26,972 bases of DNA from the IMG/VR virus record IMGVR_UViG_3300037293_000454, positions 1 to 26,972 of that record. The stretch is one strand, 5' to 3'. Position numbers and translations under genes: made by a program. The notes under the pieces are model-generated. The model was not told the origin of the DNA and did not search any database. It was given only the letters and a program-made list of their open reading frames with translations. Source of the stretch: a virus. Numbering within the stretch: the first letter of the stretch is position 1; each line of letters opens with the position of its first letter. Shown piece by piece: positions 21,413-26,972 of this stretch.

Positions 21413-23398
21413 TCACCATGAATTCACCCAGCCTTTGCGCGCGCGCTTGCGCGGGTCCACCCGTGGGGCGCGTTTTCGGGGTGGCGGCGTGGGCTCATCA
21501 TCGGGCAGGGCAGGCGCCGCATCCTCTGGCGGATTTCCCGGCTCCGGCTTGGGCGCGCCAGGGCGCGATCGGGCTGCAGCTGGCGGAGCCGGCGCGGCGG
21601 CCGCCGGCTCCAGCGACATCAGCCGCGCGACAGAACGCGCAATGTTGGGGTTCAGGATCTTGAGTGCCGCGTGCGCATAGACCCGGCAGTCCAGCGCCTC
21701 GTTGCGATCGCGGGTGTTGTTCCACTCGCGAACTGGAAAGCCCTTGATGTAGCGGGTCACCAGCCGCTCCGCGGTCAGCTGGTGGAACCATTCAGGCTCG
21801 CGGTCCGCTGGGAAATGCATGAAGCCCGGGCCCGGCATCTCTACCGCGAGACGGCGCTGCAAGATCAGCTTCGCGCCGTCCACGCCGAGAATGAACAGGT
21901 CGATCGCACGGCCGCGGCGGCCTGACTTTTTGCGGCTCGGCGCTGAGACGATCGGCCGACCCCAGCCGCCCATGCCTTTGATCGCGAACACCCGCCGCCC
22001 GATCTTGCCGCGCGCGTATTCATAGGCGGCCTGCGTGTATCCCGATCGACCGCCGGTATCGAGGCAGGCCGACACGATGCCGAGATGCGCGCCGCTCTCA
22101 TGCCGCCAGGTCTGCGCCAGCAGATCGTCCAGCGCCGCCCAGACCTCGCCGGCCAGCGGATCGCCCCAGAGCACATGATACGCGATCGACCAGCTTTCCT
22201 CGCCCAAGCCCCAGCCGACCACCTCGACCTCGAGGCGATCCTCCTGCATGTCGACGCCCGCCGTCAGGATGGCGGCGCCTTGCGGCACCGGCGCCGCATA
22301 GTCCTCGGCGCGCGTCATCAGCCCGGACGCATCAGCCTGCGCGCCCGCTTCCTCCCAGGTCTCCGCGAGCGAGACGTTGATGAACGTCTGCATGTCGTTC
22401 GCGGCGCGCTTGTCGAGGAAGCTCTGCACGATGTCGCGCAAGGGCCGAAAGCAGCTGTAGAGCTCGGAGAGGTGATAGCTGGCATGGCCGCGGAACGGGC
22501 GTGCGGCCACCCACACGCCGCCGCGGATCGCCGCGATGCGCTGGCCATCATTCCAGATCGACCCGCAGGCCGCGCAGGCATAGCCGGCCGTCTCCGGCAG
22601 GTGCTCGCCCTCGGCATCTTTGGACCACAGCACATTCGACCATTTGAGCGGCTGGCGCTCCGCGCAGTCCGGGCAGGCGACGTGAAAGTGCCTGCGATCA
22701 CCTTGGTCATAGGCGCTTTCGATCCAGCTCACGCCCTTGATCGTGGGCGTGCTGATCTCCATCAACAGGCGCTGATCGCCAAAAGTTGCCGCGCGCTGCC
22801 ACAGCAGCCCGACAGGGTGGCCTTCGGACGTCCGGTCGTAGCCGTCCGTCTCGTCGCAGACGATGAAGGGCGCCGATCGCCCGCGCATCGTCTTTGCGGA
22901 TCCTGACCAAGAGAACATGATGAAGCCGCCGGGATAGGACTTCATGCGCTGATTGTTGACGCCCTCGCCGCGGCCGCCTTCGTGGAGGACAGCCTTCAGC
23001 GAGGGGTTCGCCTCCACCATCGGATTGAACTTCGTCTCGAGCCACGTCAGCAGATCGCCCTGAGACGGCTGCATCATGATCTGCGATGTCGGGTCCTGAC
23101 CGATGCGGAACGCCTGCGCGCACAGCGCCAGCATGGTCTTGCCGACCTGTGCGCCCCACATCAGCGAGACCCGCGTGCAGCGCGGGTTCGACGTCATGTC
23201 CAGCGGCTCTCGCTGGTAGGGCGCATTATCAAAGCGGATCGGGCCGGGGATCGCGTTGCCCAGCGAGATCCGCACGTTGCGCTCGGCCCATTCAGACGGC
23301 AGCAGCTCGGGCGGCGGGCGCAGCATCTGCGCCGCGCGGCGCACGGCGCCCGCCACGCCGAGCGGGTTGCCGAAGGTGTTCGGATCAGGCCGCTGCAT
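21413..23398 (-). CDS. Terminase large subunit (lambda gpA family)
   Basis: The 661-residue protein is the GpA-type packaging ATPase/nuclease. An ATP-binding Walker A-like WGAQVGKT lies at 81-88 and an acidic Walker B site at 'FIVCDETDGY' (about 178-187). A paired-Cys motif follows (CPDC and CAAC, about 240-275), then the nuclease half with 'ILTAGVDMQEDRLEVEVVGW' and ACLDTGGRSGYTQAAYEYAR. It docks at the portal and pumps DNA into the prohead. The C-terminal 70 residues are Pro/Ala/Arg-rich, contain the dispersed-repeat GNPPED, and look non-catalytic. The start overlaps the small subunit gene by 14 bases. Confidence 0.96.
   Translation of the reverse strand: MQRPDPNTFGNPLGVAGAVRRAAQMLRPPPELLPSEWAERNVRISLGNAIPGPIRFDNAPYQREPLDMTSNPRCTRVSLMWGAQVGKTMLALCAQAFRIGQDPTSQIMMQPSQGDLLTWLETKFNPMVEANPSLKAVLHEGGRGEGVNNQRMKSYPGGFIMFSWSGSAKTMRGRSAPFIVCDETDGYDRTSEGHPVGLLWQRAATFGDQRLLMEISTPTIKGVSWIESAYDQGDRRHFHVACPDCAERQPLKWSNVLWSKDAEGEHLPETAGYACAACGSIWNDGQRIAAIRGGVWVAARPFRGHASYHLSELYSCFRPLRDIVQSFLDKRAANDMQTFINVSLAETWEEAGAQADASGLMTRAEDYAAPVPQGAAILTAGVDMQEDRLEVEVVGWGLGEESWSIAYHVLWGDPLAGEVWAALDDLLAQTWRHESGAHLGIVSACLDTGGRSGYTQAAYEYARGKIGRRVFAIKGMGGWGRPIVSAPSRKKSGRRGRAIDLFILGVDGAKLILQRRLAVEMPGPGFMHFPADREPEWFHQLTAERLVTRYIKGFPVREWNNTRDRNEALDCRVYAHAALKILNPNIARSVARLMSLEPAAAAPAPPAAARSRPGAPKPEPGNPPEDAAPALPDDEPTPPPRKRAPRVDPRKRARKGWVNSW
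21523..21540 (-). repeat. 18-bp dispersed repeat, copy D (terminase tail)
   Basis: An exact copy of CGGGAAATCCGCCAGAGG is in frame in the Pro-rich tail of the large terminase, read as GNPPE then Asp. The preceding codon is CCG, as in copy C. It is 115 bases before the start of the gpW-like gene. Confidence 0.9.
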
Positions 23399-23915
23399 CG
23401 GCGTCCACGCTCAGCGCCTCGCGGTCGATCAGGTCCATCTCAGCCAATGACTCCAGCGCCTGATCGATCTCCTCCAACATCACGGCCTTGATCCTCGTCT
23501 CGTCCGTCTCGCCGATCACGCGCCGGCTGGCGCGGGTCGGGACGGCGCGCATCCCCGCGCGGACTTCGGCGAACGCCATCTCCATCGCGCGTGTGAATTG
23601 CTCCAGCGGCGCCACCTCGCCGCGGGCCTTCGCAAGCTCGAGCTCATCCAGCTCGGTCTGCGCCTTGAGGCGCCGCAGCTTCAGCTCTCGCTCATCCGCT
23701 GGCGACGCGCCGCTCGCCTCCTGCGCGGCCTTCTCGACACGCCATGCGATCACGTCGGAAGTGTTGAACGCCCAAGGCTTGCCGCGTCCGCCGCGGGTCA
23801 CGAAGGGCGCGCCGGTGATCACCCAATGATCGACGGTCGGGGCGGACACGCCGCAGATCTCTGCGATCCGGTTGCGGCTGACGATCTCGCCCTTTCCCTT
23901 GCGGTTTCCGGCCAT
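23385..23915 (-). CDS. Terminase small subunit (Nu1-like)
   Basis: The 176-residue protein begins with a Nu1-type helix-turn-helix (about residues 13-52: NRIAEICGVSAPTVDHWVIT, then 'GRGKPWAFNTSDVIAWR'). It continues with an Arg/Glu-rich coiled coil (about 70-100) and a C-terminal helical part ending in acidic residues, where contact with the large subunit is expected. Small subunits bind the packaging site and deliver DNA to the large subunit. The adjacent upstream 200 bases carry no gene and may contain that site. The order small-large-W-portal is that of lambda. Confidence 0.9.
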   Translation of the reverse strand: MAGNRKGKGEIVSRNRIAEICGVSAPTVDHWVITGAPFVTRGGRGKPWAFNTSDVIAWRVEKAAQEASGASPADERELKLRRLKAQTELDELELAKARGEVAPLEQFTRAMEMAFAEVRAGMRAVPTRASRRVIGETDETRIKAVMLEEIDQALESLAEMDLIDREALSVDADAAA

Positions 23916-24115
23916 CGTCTGCTTTCTTTGCGCGCGCCTTGTTACGTATCATCGCAATGTGCCTCAAACCCTTGCGGGGCGGGCGTTTGCGGGCCTTCCG
24001 GGAATAAAGAGCCAAGGATCGAAACCCCACGCAGAACTATGTTTCCGCGATGATTATCCCCCCACCCAGGGTCCCCCCTGAAAAGGACCCGCGCCATTTC
24101 GGGCGGTGCGCGGCC
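23916..24115. other. Gene-free gap before terminase; candidate packaging site
   Basis: I see no credible gene here. Contents are an inverted repeat GGGTCC (24069-24074) / GGACCC (24085-24090), G-rich tracts on the minus strand, and a GATAAT-like hexamer after the tract GGGTGGGGGG. The gap separates lysis from head genes and lies directly upstream of the Nu1-like gene, the place of cos in lambda. A promoter is possible, but no clear -35 is visible. Both roles are inference. Confidence 0.4.
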
Positions 24116-24334
24116 TCAGCGGCCACCGGTCGGGCAGGCGGCGTCGAGCACCGCGAGGAAGGTCGCGGCCTCCTCGCGGCTGCGCGCGGTGTCGAGGCGC
24201 GACCAGGTGGGCAGGGCGCGGCGCACCTCGCGGCACACGGCCGCCGCCTCAATCCCCGTCCCGGAGGCGCCCATGCTCGCGCAGCTGCTCATCGACATTG
24301 CGATCAGGGCGAAGGTTATTTTCCCAAGCCACAT
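24116..24334 (-). CDS. o-spanin lipoprotein (Rz1-like)
   Basis: This 72-residue protein starts MWLGKITFALIAMSMSSCAS; an alternative ATG is seven codons earlier. The hydrophobic signal followed by Ser-Ser-Cys fits a lipoprotein lipobox with the lipidated Cys near residue 18. The mature part is short, with two further Cys. Its start lies inside the i-spanin gene in a different frame and it runs past that gene's end. This is the overlapping Rz/Rz1 layout. Paired with the i-spanin it would fuse inner and outer membranes as the last step of lysis. Spanin sequences vary widely, so the call rests on signal, size and nesting. Confidence 0.72.
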   Translation of the reverse strand: MWLGKITFALIAMSMSSCASMGASGTGIEAAAVCREVRRALPTWSRLDTARSREEAATFLAVLDAACPTGGR

Positions 24335-24533
24335 CGACCCGCGCCTGCATCCCATCGACCCGCTCCCTCTCGTGCTCGTTGATGGCGGCCCGACTGTCGC
24401 GCCGCCCGGCGCGCGTGCCGCGCCAGTAGAGGATGCGCCCGATGATGCCGGCAGCGACCAGCGCGGCCGCGGCGCGGCCCACCCAGCTGCCGCGCACCAT
24501 CGACCACAGCGCGAAGAATGCGGAGGGGATCAT
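24249..24533 (-). CDS. i-spanin-like membrane protein (Rz-like)
   Basis: The 94-residue protein has one N-terminal membrane segment (about residues 17-35, GRAAAALVAAGIIGRILYW) followed by a charged periplasmic helix with RDSRAAINEHERERVDGMQA and little else. This is the layout of an inner-membrane spanin. ATG 24533 overlaps the endolysin stop (ATGA), and the frame overlaps a lipoprotein gene in another phase, as in Rz/Rz1. A longer frame upstream is only the endolysin shadow. No sequence-level hallmark exists for the family, so the call is by architecture and context. Confidence 0.75.
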   Translation of the reverse strand: MIPSAFFALWSMVRGSWVGRAAAALVAAGIIGRILYWRGTRAGRRDSRAAINEHERERVDGMQARVDVAWENNLRPDRNVDEQLREHGRLRDGD

Positions 24534-25162
24534 TCGACCACCCCGCGTCGCCCGAAGGCGCGCCACAGCACCACGCCCAGCGACACGAGCCCCAGGACGG
24601 TGAACGCGCCCGCCACCCAATGATCGGGCAGCAGAGGCGCGGCGTCAGAGACAACGCGCTCAGCGGCCGTCACAGCGAGCGTCACGGCCCCTCCCTCCTT
24701 GAGGGCTTGGGTCTTGGGACGCGCAATCTGTTCGGGCGCGAACCGAACCACACGCGCAGGAAATGGCTTTCCCCAGCTGGCGATGCCCTCGGTCCGATCA
24801 TCGATGTGAACGAAGCCCTTGTGCGGATATGTGCCGAAGCTGGTGAACCCGACCATACGCGCCGCATCAAGCAAGACATGCGGATCCACGTTGTCGACGC
24901 GAATGTCGAAGGCGCGCCCCAGCAAGTGCTGGCTGTGCTTCGCCCCGCTGACGCGCCGATTATGCTCCGGATCACGGTAGGCGCTGGTCACGATCAGCGG
25001 CACGCCCAGCCACTCTCGCAGCGCCTGCAGCTTGTCGAGAGAGGCGCACGACAGCTTGATCGAGCCGTCGCCCTTCGAGGCGAGCTCGGCAGGGCTGAAG
25101 TTGGGCCAGCGCCACGCGGCGAGATCGACCTCCCGCCAGTGCTTGGCTTCGATCATCTCCAT
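24530..25162 (-). CDS. M15 peptidase endolysin with C-terminal membrane segment
   Basis: The 210-residue protein has a peptidase M15 (D-Ala-D-Ala carboxypeptidase type) domain over about residues 18-135. Zinc and catalytic motifs are visible: TSAYRDPEHNRRVSGAKHSQ followed by 'HLLGRAFDI' (H...D ligands) and 'GFVHIDDR' (third His). It would cut stem peptides of peptidoglycan during lysis. Unusually, a hydrophobic helix lies near the C-terminus (about 183-203, WVAGAFTVLGLVSLGVVLWR) and is followed by basic residues, so the enzyme may be membrane-tethered or serve a holin-like role. ATG 25162 shares TGATG with the upstream stop and has a strong GGAGG eight bases before it. Confidence 0.92.
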   Translation of the reverse strand: MEMIEAKHWREVDLAAWRWPNFSPAELASKGDGSIKLSCASLDKLQALREWLGVPLIVTSAYRDPEHNRRVSGAKHSQHLLGRAFDIRVDNVDPHVLLDAARMVGFTSFGTYPHKGFVHIDDRTEGIASWGKPFPARVVRFAPEQIARPKTQALKEGGAVTLAVTAAERVVSDAAPLLPDHWVAGAFTVLGLVSLGVVLWRAFGRRGVVE

Positions 25163-25413
25163 CACCTGTCCCTCCGAAATAAATCCCGCACTTCGCCGCG
25201 CATCTCGCGAACGTCAGTCCGCAGATCTCCGAGTGCGGCCCGATCCTCCGCGCGCAGAGCATCGCGGCCCTCGATCTCGCGTTGCAGCATCTTGATCTGC
25301 TGCTCATTGGTCAGAACGCGGCGGATGACCCATCCCGTCGCCGACACCGCCGCCACGACCAAGGACACGCCGAGAGCCACCAAGCCGGCCTCCACTCGTT
25401 CGCCAAAGCTCAT
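25162..25413 (-). CDS. Small membrane/coiled-coil protein in lysis cassette
   Basis: The 83-residue protein has an N-terminal membrane segment (about residues 9-31, GLVALGVSLVVAAVSATGWV) and then a highly charged coiled coil with 'NEQQIKMLQREIEGRDALRA'. This layout resembles DUF2730-type phage proteins and some lysis accessory proteins. It sits immediately before the endolysin, where a holin often lies, but a single-pass protein with a long coiled coil is not a typical holin. A dispersed-repeat copy ends 62 bases upstream. The function is not known. Confidence 0.7.
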   Translation of the reverse strand: MSFGERVEAGLVALGVSLVVAAVSATGWVIRRVLTNEQQIKMLQREIEGRDALRAEDRAALGDLRTDVREMRGEVRDLFRRDR

Positions 25414-25466
25414 CAGGAAATCGCCCCATGTTTTGCAGTTTCAAAGAGATACTCGCGCGCCATTCT

Positions 25467-25883
25467 TCAAAACGCCTCTGGCGGATTTCCCGCAGCCAAG
25501 ACCTTGCGAACCACGTCCTGAGCCGCCTCGACGCGTTCGGCGATTTCTGCCGAACTGAGCCCGGCGCGCGCAAGGGCGTGGATCACCCGATCCCGCCACG
25601 CCCGCGCGACATGACCGCAATTCGAAGGCTGCAGGATCTCGCCACCGAACCACCGGCGCAGCTTCTCAGCGTCATGCCACCCCATGAGGCGCACCAAGGG
25701 ATGATCAGCGCGCATCTTCTTGGGAATGTAGAGAACCCGTCGCCATGGGCGCGACCCGGAGCGCGGCAGGCTCCCGATCAGAAACAGCGTCCGCTCTCGG
25801 CCGATCACATCCGCAATCTCCTGCGCGCTTGGGTGGAGCGGCACATGGCGCGATGGGCTGACGTGGATCATGCAGGCGCCCAT
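25467..25883 (-). CDS. Mor-like transcription activator
   Basis: The 138-residue protein (from ATG 25883) resembles Mor/C family activators of phages. It has an N-terminal dimerisation-like part, the 'RVLYIPKKMRADHPLVRLMG' region and WHDAEKLRRWFGGEILQPSN. A C-terminal helix-turn-helix follows in 'RDRVIHALARAGLSSAEIAE'. Mor proteins activate middle or late phage promoters. The longer frame upstream, from a TTG, crosses a hairpin and operators, so I reject it; a TTG at 25892 is also possible and start evidence is weak. The last residues AAGNPPEAF include dispersed-repeat copy E. Position between replication and lysis genes supports a switch to late expression. Confidence 0.72.
   Translation of the reverse strand: MGACMIHVSPSRHVPLHPSAQEIADVIGRERTLFLIGSLPRSGSRPWRRVLYIPKKMRADHPLVRLMGWHDAEKLRRWFGGEILQPSNCGHVARAWRDRVIHALARAGLSSAEIAERVEAAQDVVRKVLAAGNPPEAF
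25475..25492 (-). repeat. 18-bp dispersed repeat, copy E (end of Mor-like gene)
   Basis: An exact copy of CGGGAAATCCGCCAGAGG forms the last codons of the Mor-like gene (GNPPE then Ala-Phe-stop), in the same phase as the other copies. Here GAT is replaced by GCG. The next start (25413) is 62 bases downstream. Confidence 0.9.
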
Positions 25884-25914
25884 TCTCAGCAATGTCCCGA
25901 CCTGCCTCCAGCTG

Positions 25915-25953
25915 AGCCCCGGTGGGCTGTTGCGGGGCTTTAGGGTTTTTTTT
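25915..25953 (+). terminator. Hairpin followed by T8; possible plus-strand terminator
   Basis: AGCCCCG (25915-25921) and CGGGGCT (25933-25939) form a perfect 7-bp stem with an 11-base loop, followed on the plus strand by TTAGGG and eight T (25946-25953). This is close to an intrinsic terminator for plus-strand transcripts, though the T run starts six bases after the stem. No plus-strand gene reads into it here. On the minus strand it lies in the leader of the Mor-like gene and may instead be a leader structure. Confidence 0.45.
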
Positions 25954-25979
25954 GTGGTGTGGTGTGGTGTCTTGTAGGT

Positions 25980-26049
25980 GCGCAACAGTTTTTGGACGTG
26001 TTGCAAACTGTTGCGCGCAACAGTTTCAAACTGTTGCGCGCAACAGTTT
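25980..26049. promoter_or_regulatory. Operator array: two 22-bp palindromes and a half site
   Basis: Two perfect 22-bp palindromes (26005-26026 and 26028-26049), each made of AAACTGTTGCG and its inverse, lie one base apart with a 23-bp period. A right-arm half site GCGCAACAGTTT follows at 25980-25991. They sit between the DUF1376-like gene and the Mor-like gene, in its promoter region. This fits cooperative binding of a phage repressor (not in the window) or of the Mor-like protein itself. A short TGTGG microsatellite (about 25953-25971) separates them from the leader hairpin. Confidence 0.75.
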
Positions 26050-26058
26050 CGAGAGGGG

Positions 26059-26838
26059 TTATTCGCGCCGGCGCATGCCGGTCACCTCGCTGCCAGAGCC
26101 GGCGTCCAGCCGCTGCATGACCTCGAGCACGTTGGGTGCGTTCCAGCGCACCCCGCGCCGGCGCAGGTCCGCGATCAGGGCGTCCACGAAGTCAGCGCGC
26201 CCGGTCAGCCCCGCATGGGCGCCGGCCTCACGCATCAAGCGGCGCATGCGCGAGGCGAGCGCGCGCTCCGATGCGATCCGGCTCCGATCCGCCTGGCCAT
26301 TGATGCGCTTCAACGCCTCGAGCGCGACCTGAGCGATGACCGGATGGCCAAGCCTGATCTGCTCGATCTCGCCCGACTCCGCGCCGCGGCATAGCACCGG
26401 CGTCCATTTGCGCAGCGCCCCGCGAGACCGAACATCAAGCCACCCATCGATATCGCGCCCAAACCCTGCAAGGTGCGCCAGCTCGGCATCATCATCGGGC
26501 AGCGTGCCCGCCGGATCCTGCCGCATCGCCTCGGCCAACAGCACGATCGAGACGAACGCGGCGTCGCGGTCTGTGGTGCTCACCAGGCGCGAGCCGAGGA
26601 AGCGATCGATGTAGAAGGGGAACCAATCGCCGCGCATCCGCGCGCCGATCTGGATGGGATATTCGTCATCCTCCAGATCGAGAACATCGACATGCGCAGA
26701 GGGCTGCACCTGCGCCCCGACCAATGAGGGCGCCGCCGCTTCGGGCTCAGACGCCGCGCTGAGGCGCCGCCGGTGCGCGGGAATGTTGTCCAGGAATTTT
26801 GACCAGTGATCCGCTGGCCCGCCTGCGGGCCCGGTCAT
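26059..26838 (-). CDS. DUF1376-like phage protein
   Basis: The 259-residue protein has a central part (about 65-145) like DUF1376: [20 protein letters not shown], then '[20 protein letters not shown]' and [24 protein letters not shown]1376 proteins occur in phage early regions, often next to replication genes, and some are fused to helicase-loader-like parts; their precise activity is not established. The N-terminal 55 residues are Pro/Ala-rich and disordered. The C-terminal part is Arg/Ala-rich and helical, and could bind nucleic acid. It starts in an ATGA overlap with the GapR-like gene. A role in replication is inferred from family context only. Confidence 0.72.
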   Translation of the reverse strand: MTGPAGGPADHWSKFLDNIPAHRRRLSAASEPEAAAPSLVGAQVQPSAHVDVLDLEDDEYPIQIGARMRGDWFPFYIDRFLGSRLVSTTDRDAAFVSIVLLAEAMRQDPAGTLPDDDAELAHLAGFGRDIDGWLDVRSRGALRKWTPVLCRGAESGEIEQIRLGHPVIAQVALEALKRINGQADRSRIASERALASRMRRLMREAGAHAGLTGRADFVDALIADLRRRGVRWNAPNVLEVMQRLDAGSGSEVTGMRRRE

Positions 26839-26972
26839 GACGACAGTATCCCGAGGGCCTGCATATACAGGTCCAGGATGGCCTCCTCTTCCGATCGAGC
26901 CTCCGCAGTCTTCCTGCGCAGGCTGATCACCTTCCGCAGAATTTTGGGGTCGAACCCGTTTCCCTTGGCCTC
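26835..26972 (-). CDS. GapR/DUF2312-family protein, partial (C-terminal 45 residues)
   Basis: Only the last 45 codons are inside the window; the 5' part lies beyond base 26972. The visible sequence contains [18 protein letters not shown] and '[14 protein letters not shown]', the strongly conserved core of GapR/DUF2312 proteins. Host GapR binds overtwisted, AT-rich DNA as a dimer or tetramer and stimulates topoisomerases ahead of replication and transcription forks in Alphaproteobacteria. A phage copy next to a DUF1376-like gene suggests use during phage DNA replication, or modulation of host chromosome structure. It overlaps the next start by four bases (ATGA). This gene is also the best clue to an alphaproteobacterial host. 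Confidence 0.88.
   Translation of the reverse strand, partial: EAKGNGFDPKILRKVISLRRKTAEARSEEEAILDLYMQALGILSS

Noticed and set aside
24037-24252. Minus-strand frame overlapping the spanin end and the gap before the small terminase
   Set aside because: Arg/Pro/Ala-rich shadow of the o-spanin frame continuing into non-coding DNA; no ribosome site or domain.
8091-25492. The 18-bp repeat as a lambda boxB-like antitermination hairpin (GCGG-GAAAT-CCGC)
   Set aside because: The stem forms only in copies A, B and E; in C and D the outer pair is lost without compensation, and no adjacent boxA-like element is evident. Kept only as a weak idea.
25884-26006. N-terminal extension of the Mor-like protein from a TTG at 26006
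   Set aside because: It would translate through the operator palindrome, a homopolymer run and a hairpin, and has no ribosome site.
1-26972. TGA decoded as tryptophan, to explain the in-phase repeat after TGA
   Set aside because: Many genes here end in TGA at normal ATGA or TGATG junctions with correct family lengths, so TGA is a stop.

Overview
The window is high-G+C DNA, apparently from an alphaproteobacterium. The best pointer is the partial gene at the right edge, which belongs to the GapR/DUF2312 family, a family concentrated in Alphaproteobacteria. Most of the window (about 2461-26972) is the late half of a tailed, contractile (myovirus-type) prophage, read entirely on the minus strand, so the functional order runs right to left. 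No integrase, transposase, att site or tRNA is visible, so neither prophage end is fixed. The left prophage limit is inferred to lie between the tail gene D (2513) and the gene starting at 2357.

Order along transcription: (1) early/regulatory end, 25467-26972: GapR-like (partial), a DUF1376-like protein, an operator-rich gap with two perfect 22-bp palindromes, and a Mor-like activator. (2) Lysis cassette, 24116-25413: small membrane/coiled-coil protein, M15 peptidase endolysin with a C-terminal membrane segment, and overlapping i-spanin and o-spanin. (3) Head module, lambda/HK97-like, 15684-23915: small and large terminase, gpW-like connector, lambda-type portal, a fused prohead protease-major capsid protein, small head protein, gpFII-like and gpZ-like joining proteins, and a small beta protein. 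(4) A large modular virion protein (13218-15680) and a membrane protein. (5) P2-like tail module, 2513-12775, in classic P2 order: tail-completion-like, V, W, J, I, fibre H, fibre-assembly-like, sheath FI, tube FII, E with a probable -1 frameshift to E', T, U, X, D. The virus is therefore a lambda-type head joined to a P2-type contractile tail.

Left of the prophage lies a small accessory region: a minus-strand pair made of an uncharacterised protein and an XRE/ImmA-IrrE metallopeptidase, preceded by a 40-bp palindromic operator, and a convergent plus-strand cysteine-rich protein with a Tat-like N-terminus.

The most unusual signal is an 18-bp sequence (CCTCTGGCGGATTTCCCG on the plus strand) repeated exactly five times and only inside the prophage. 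All copies have the same orientation and the same codon phase relative to the upstream gene (reading GNPPE), and each lies 33-115 bases before the start of another late gene. Other points are an internal start with a good ribosome site inside the protease-capsid fusion, an in-frame duplicate of the tail-fibre terminal codons that looks like a module-exchange scar, and an 8-bp tandem repeat that contains the stop codon of gene D.
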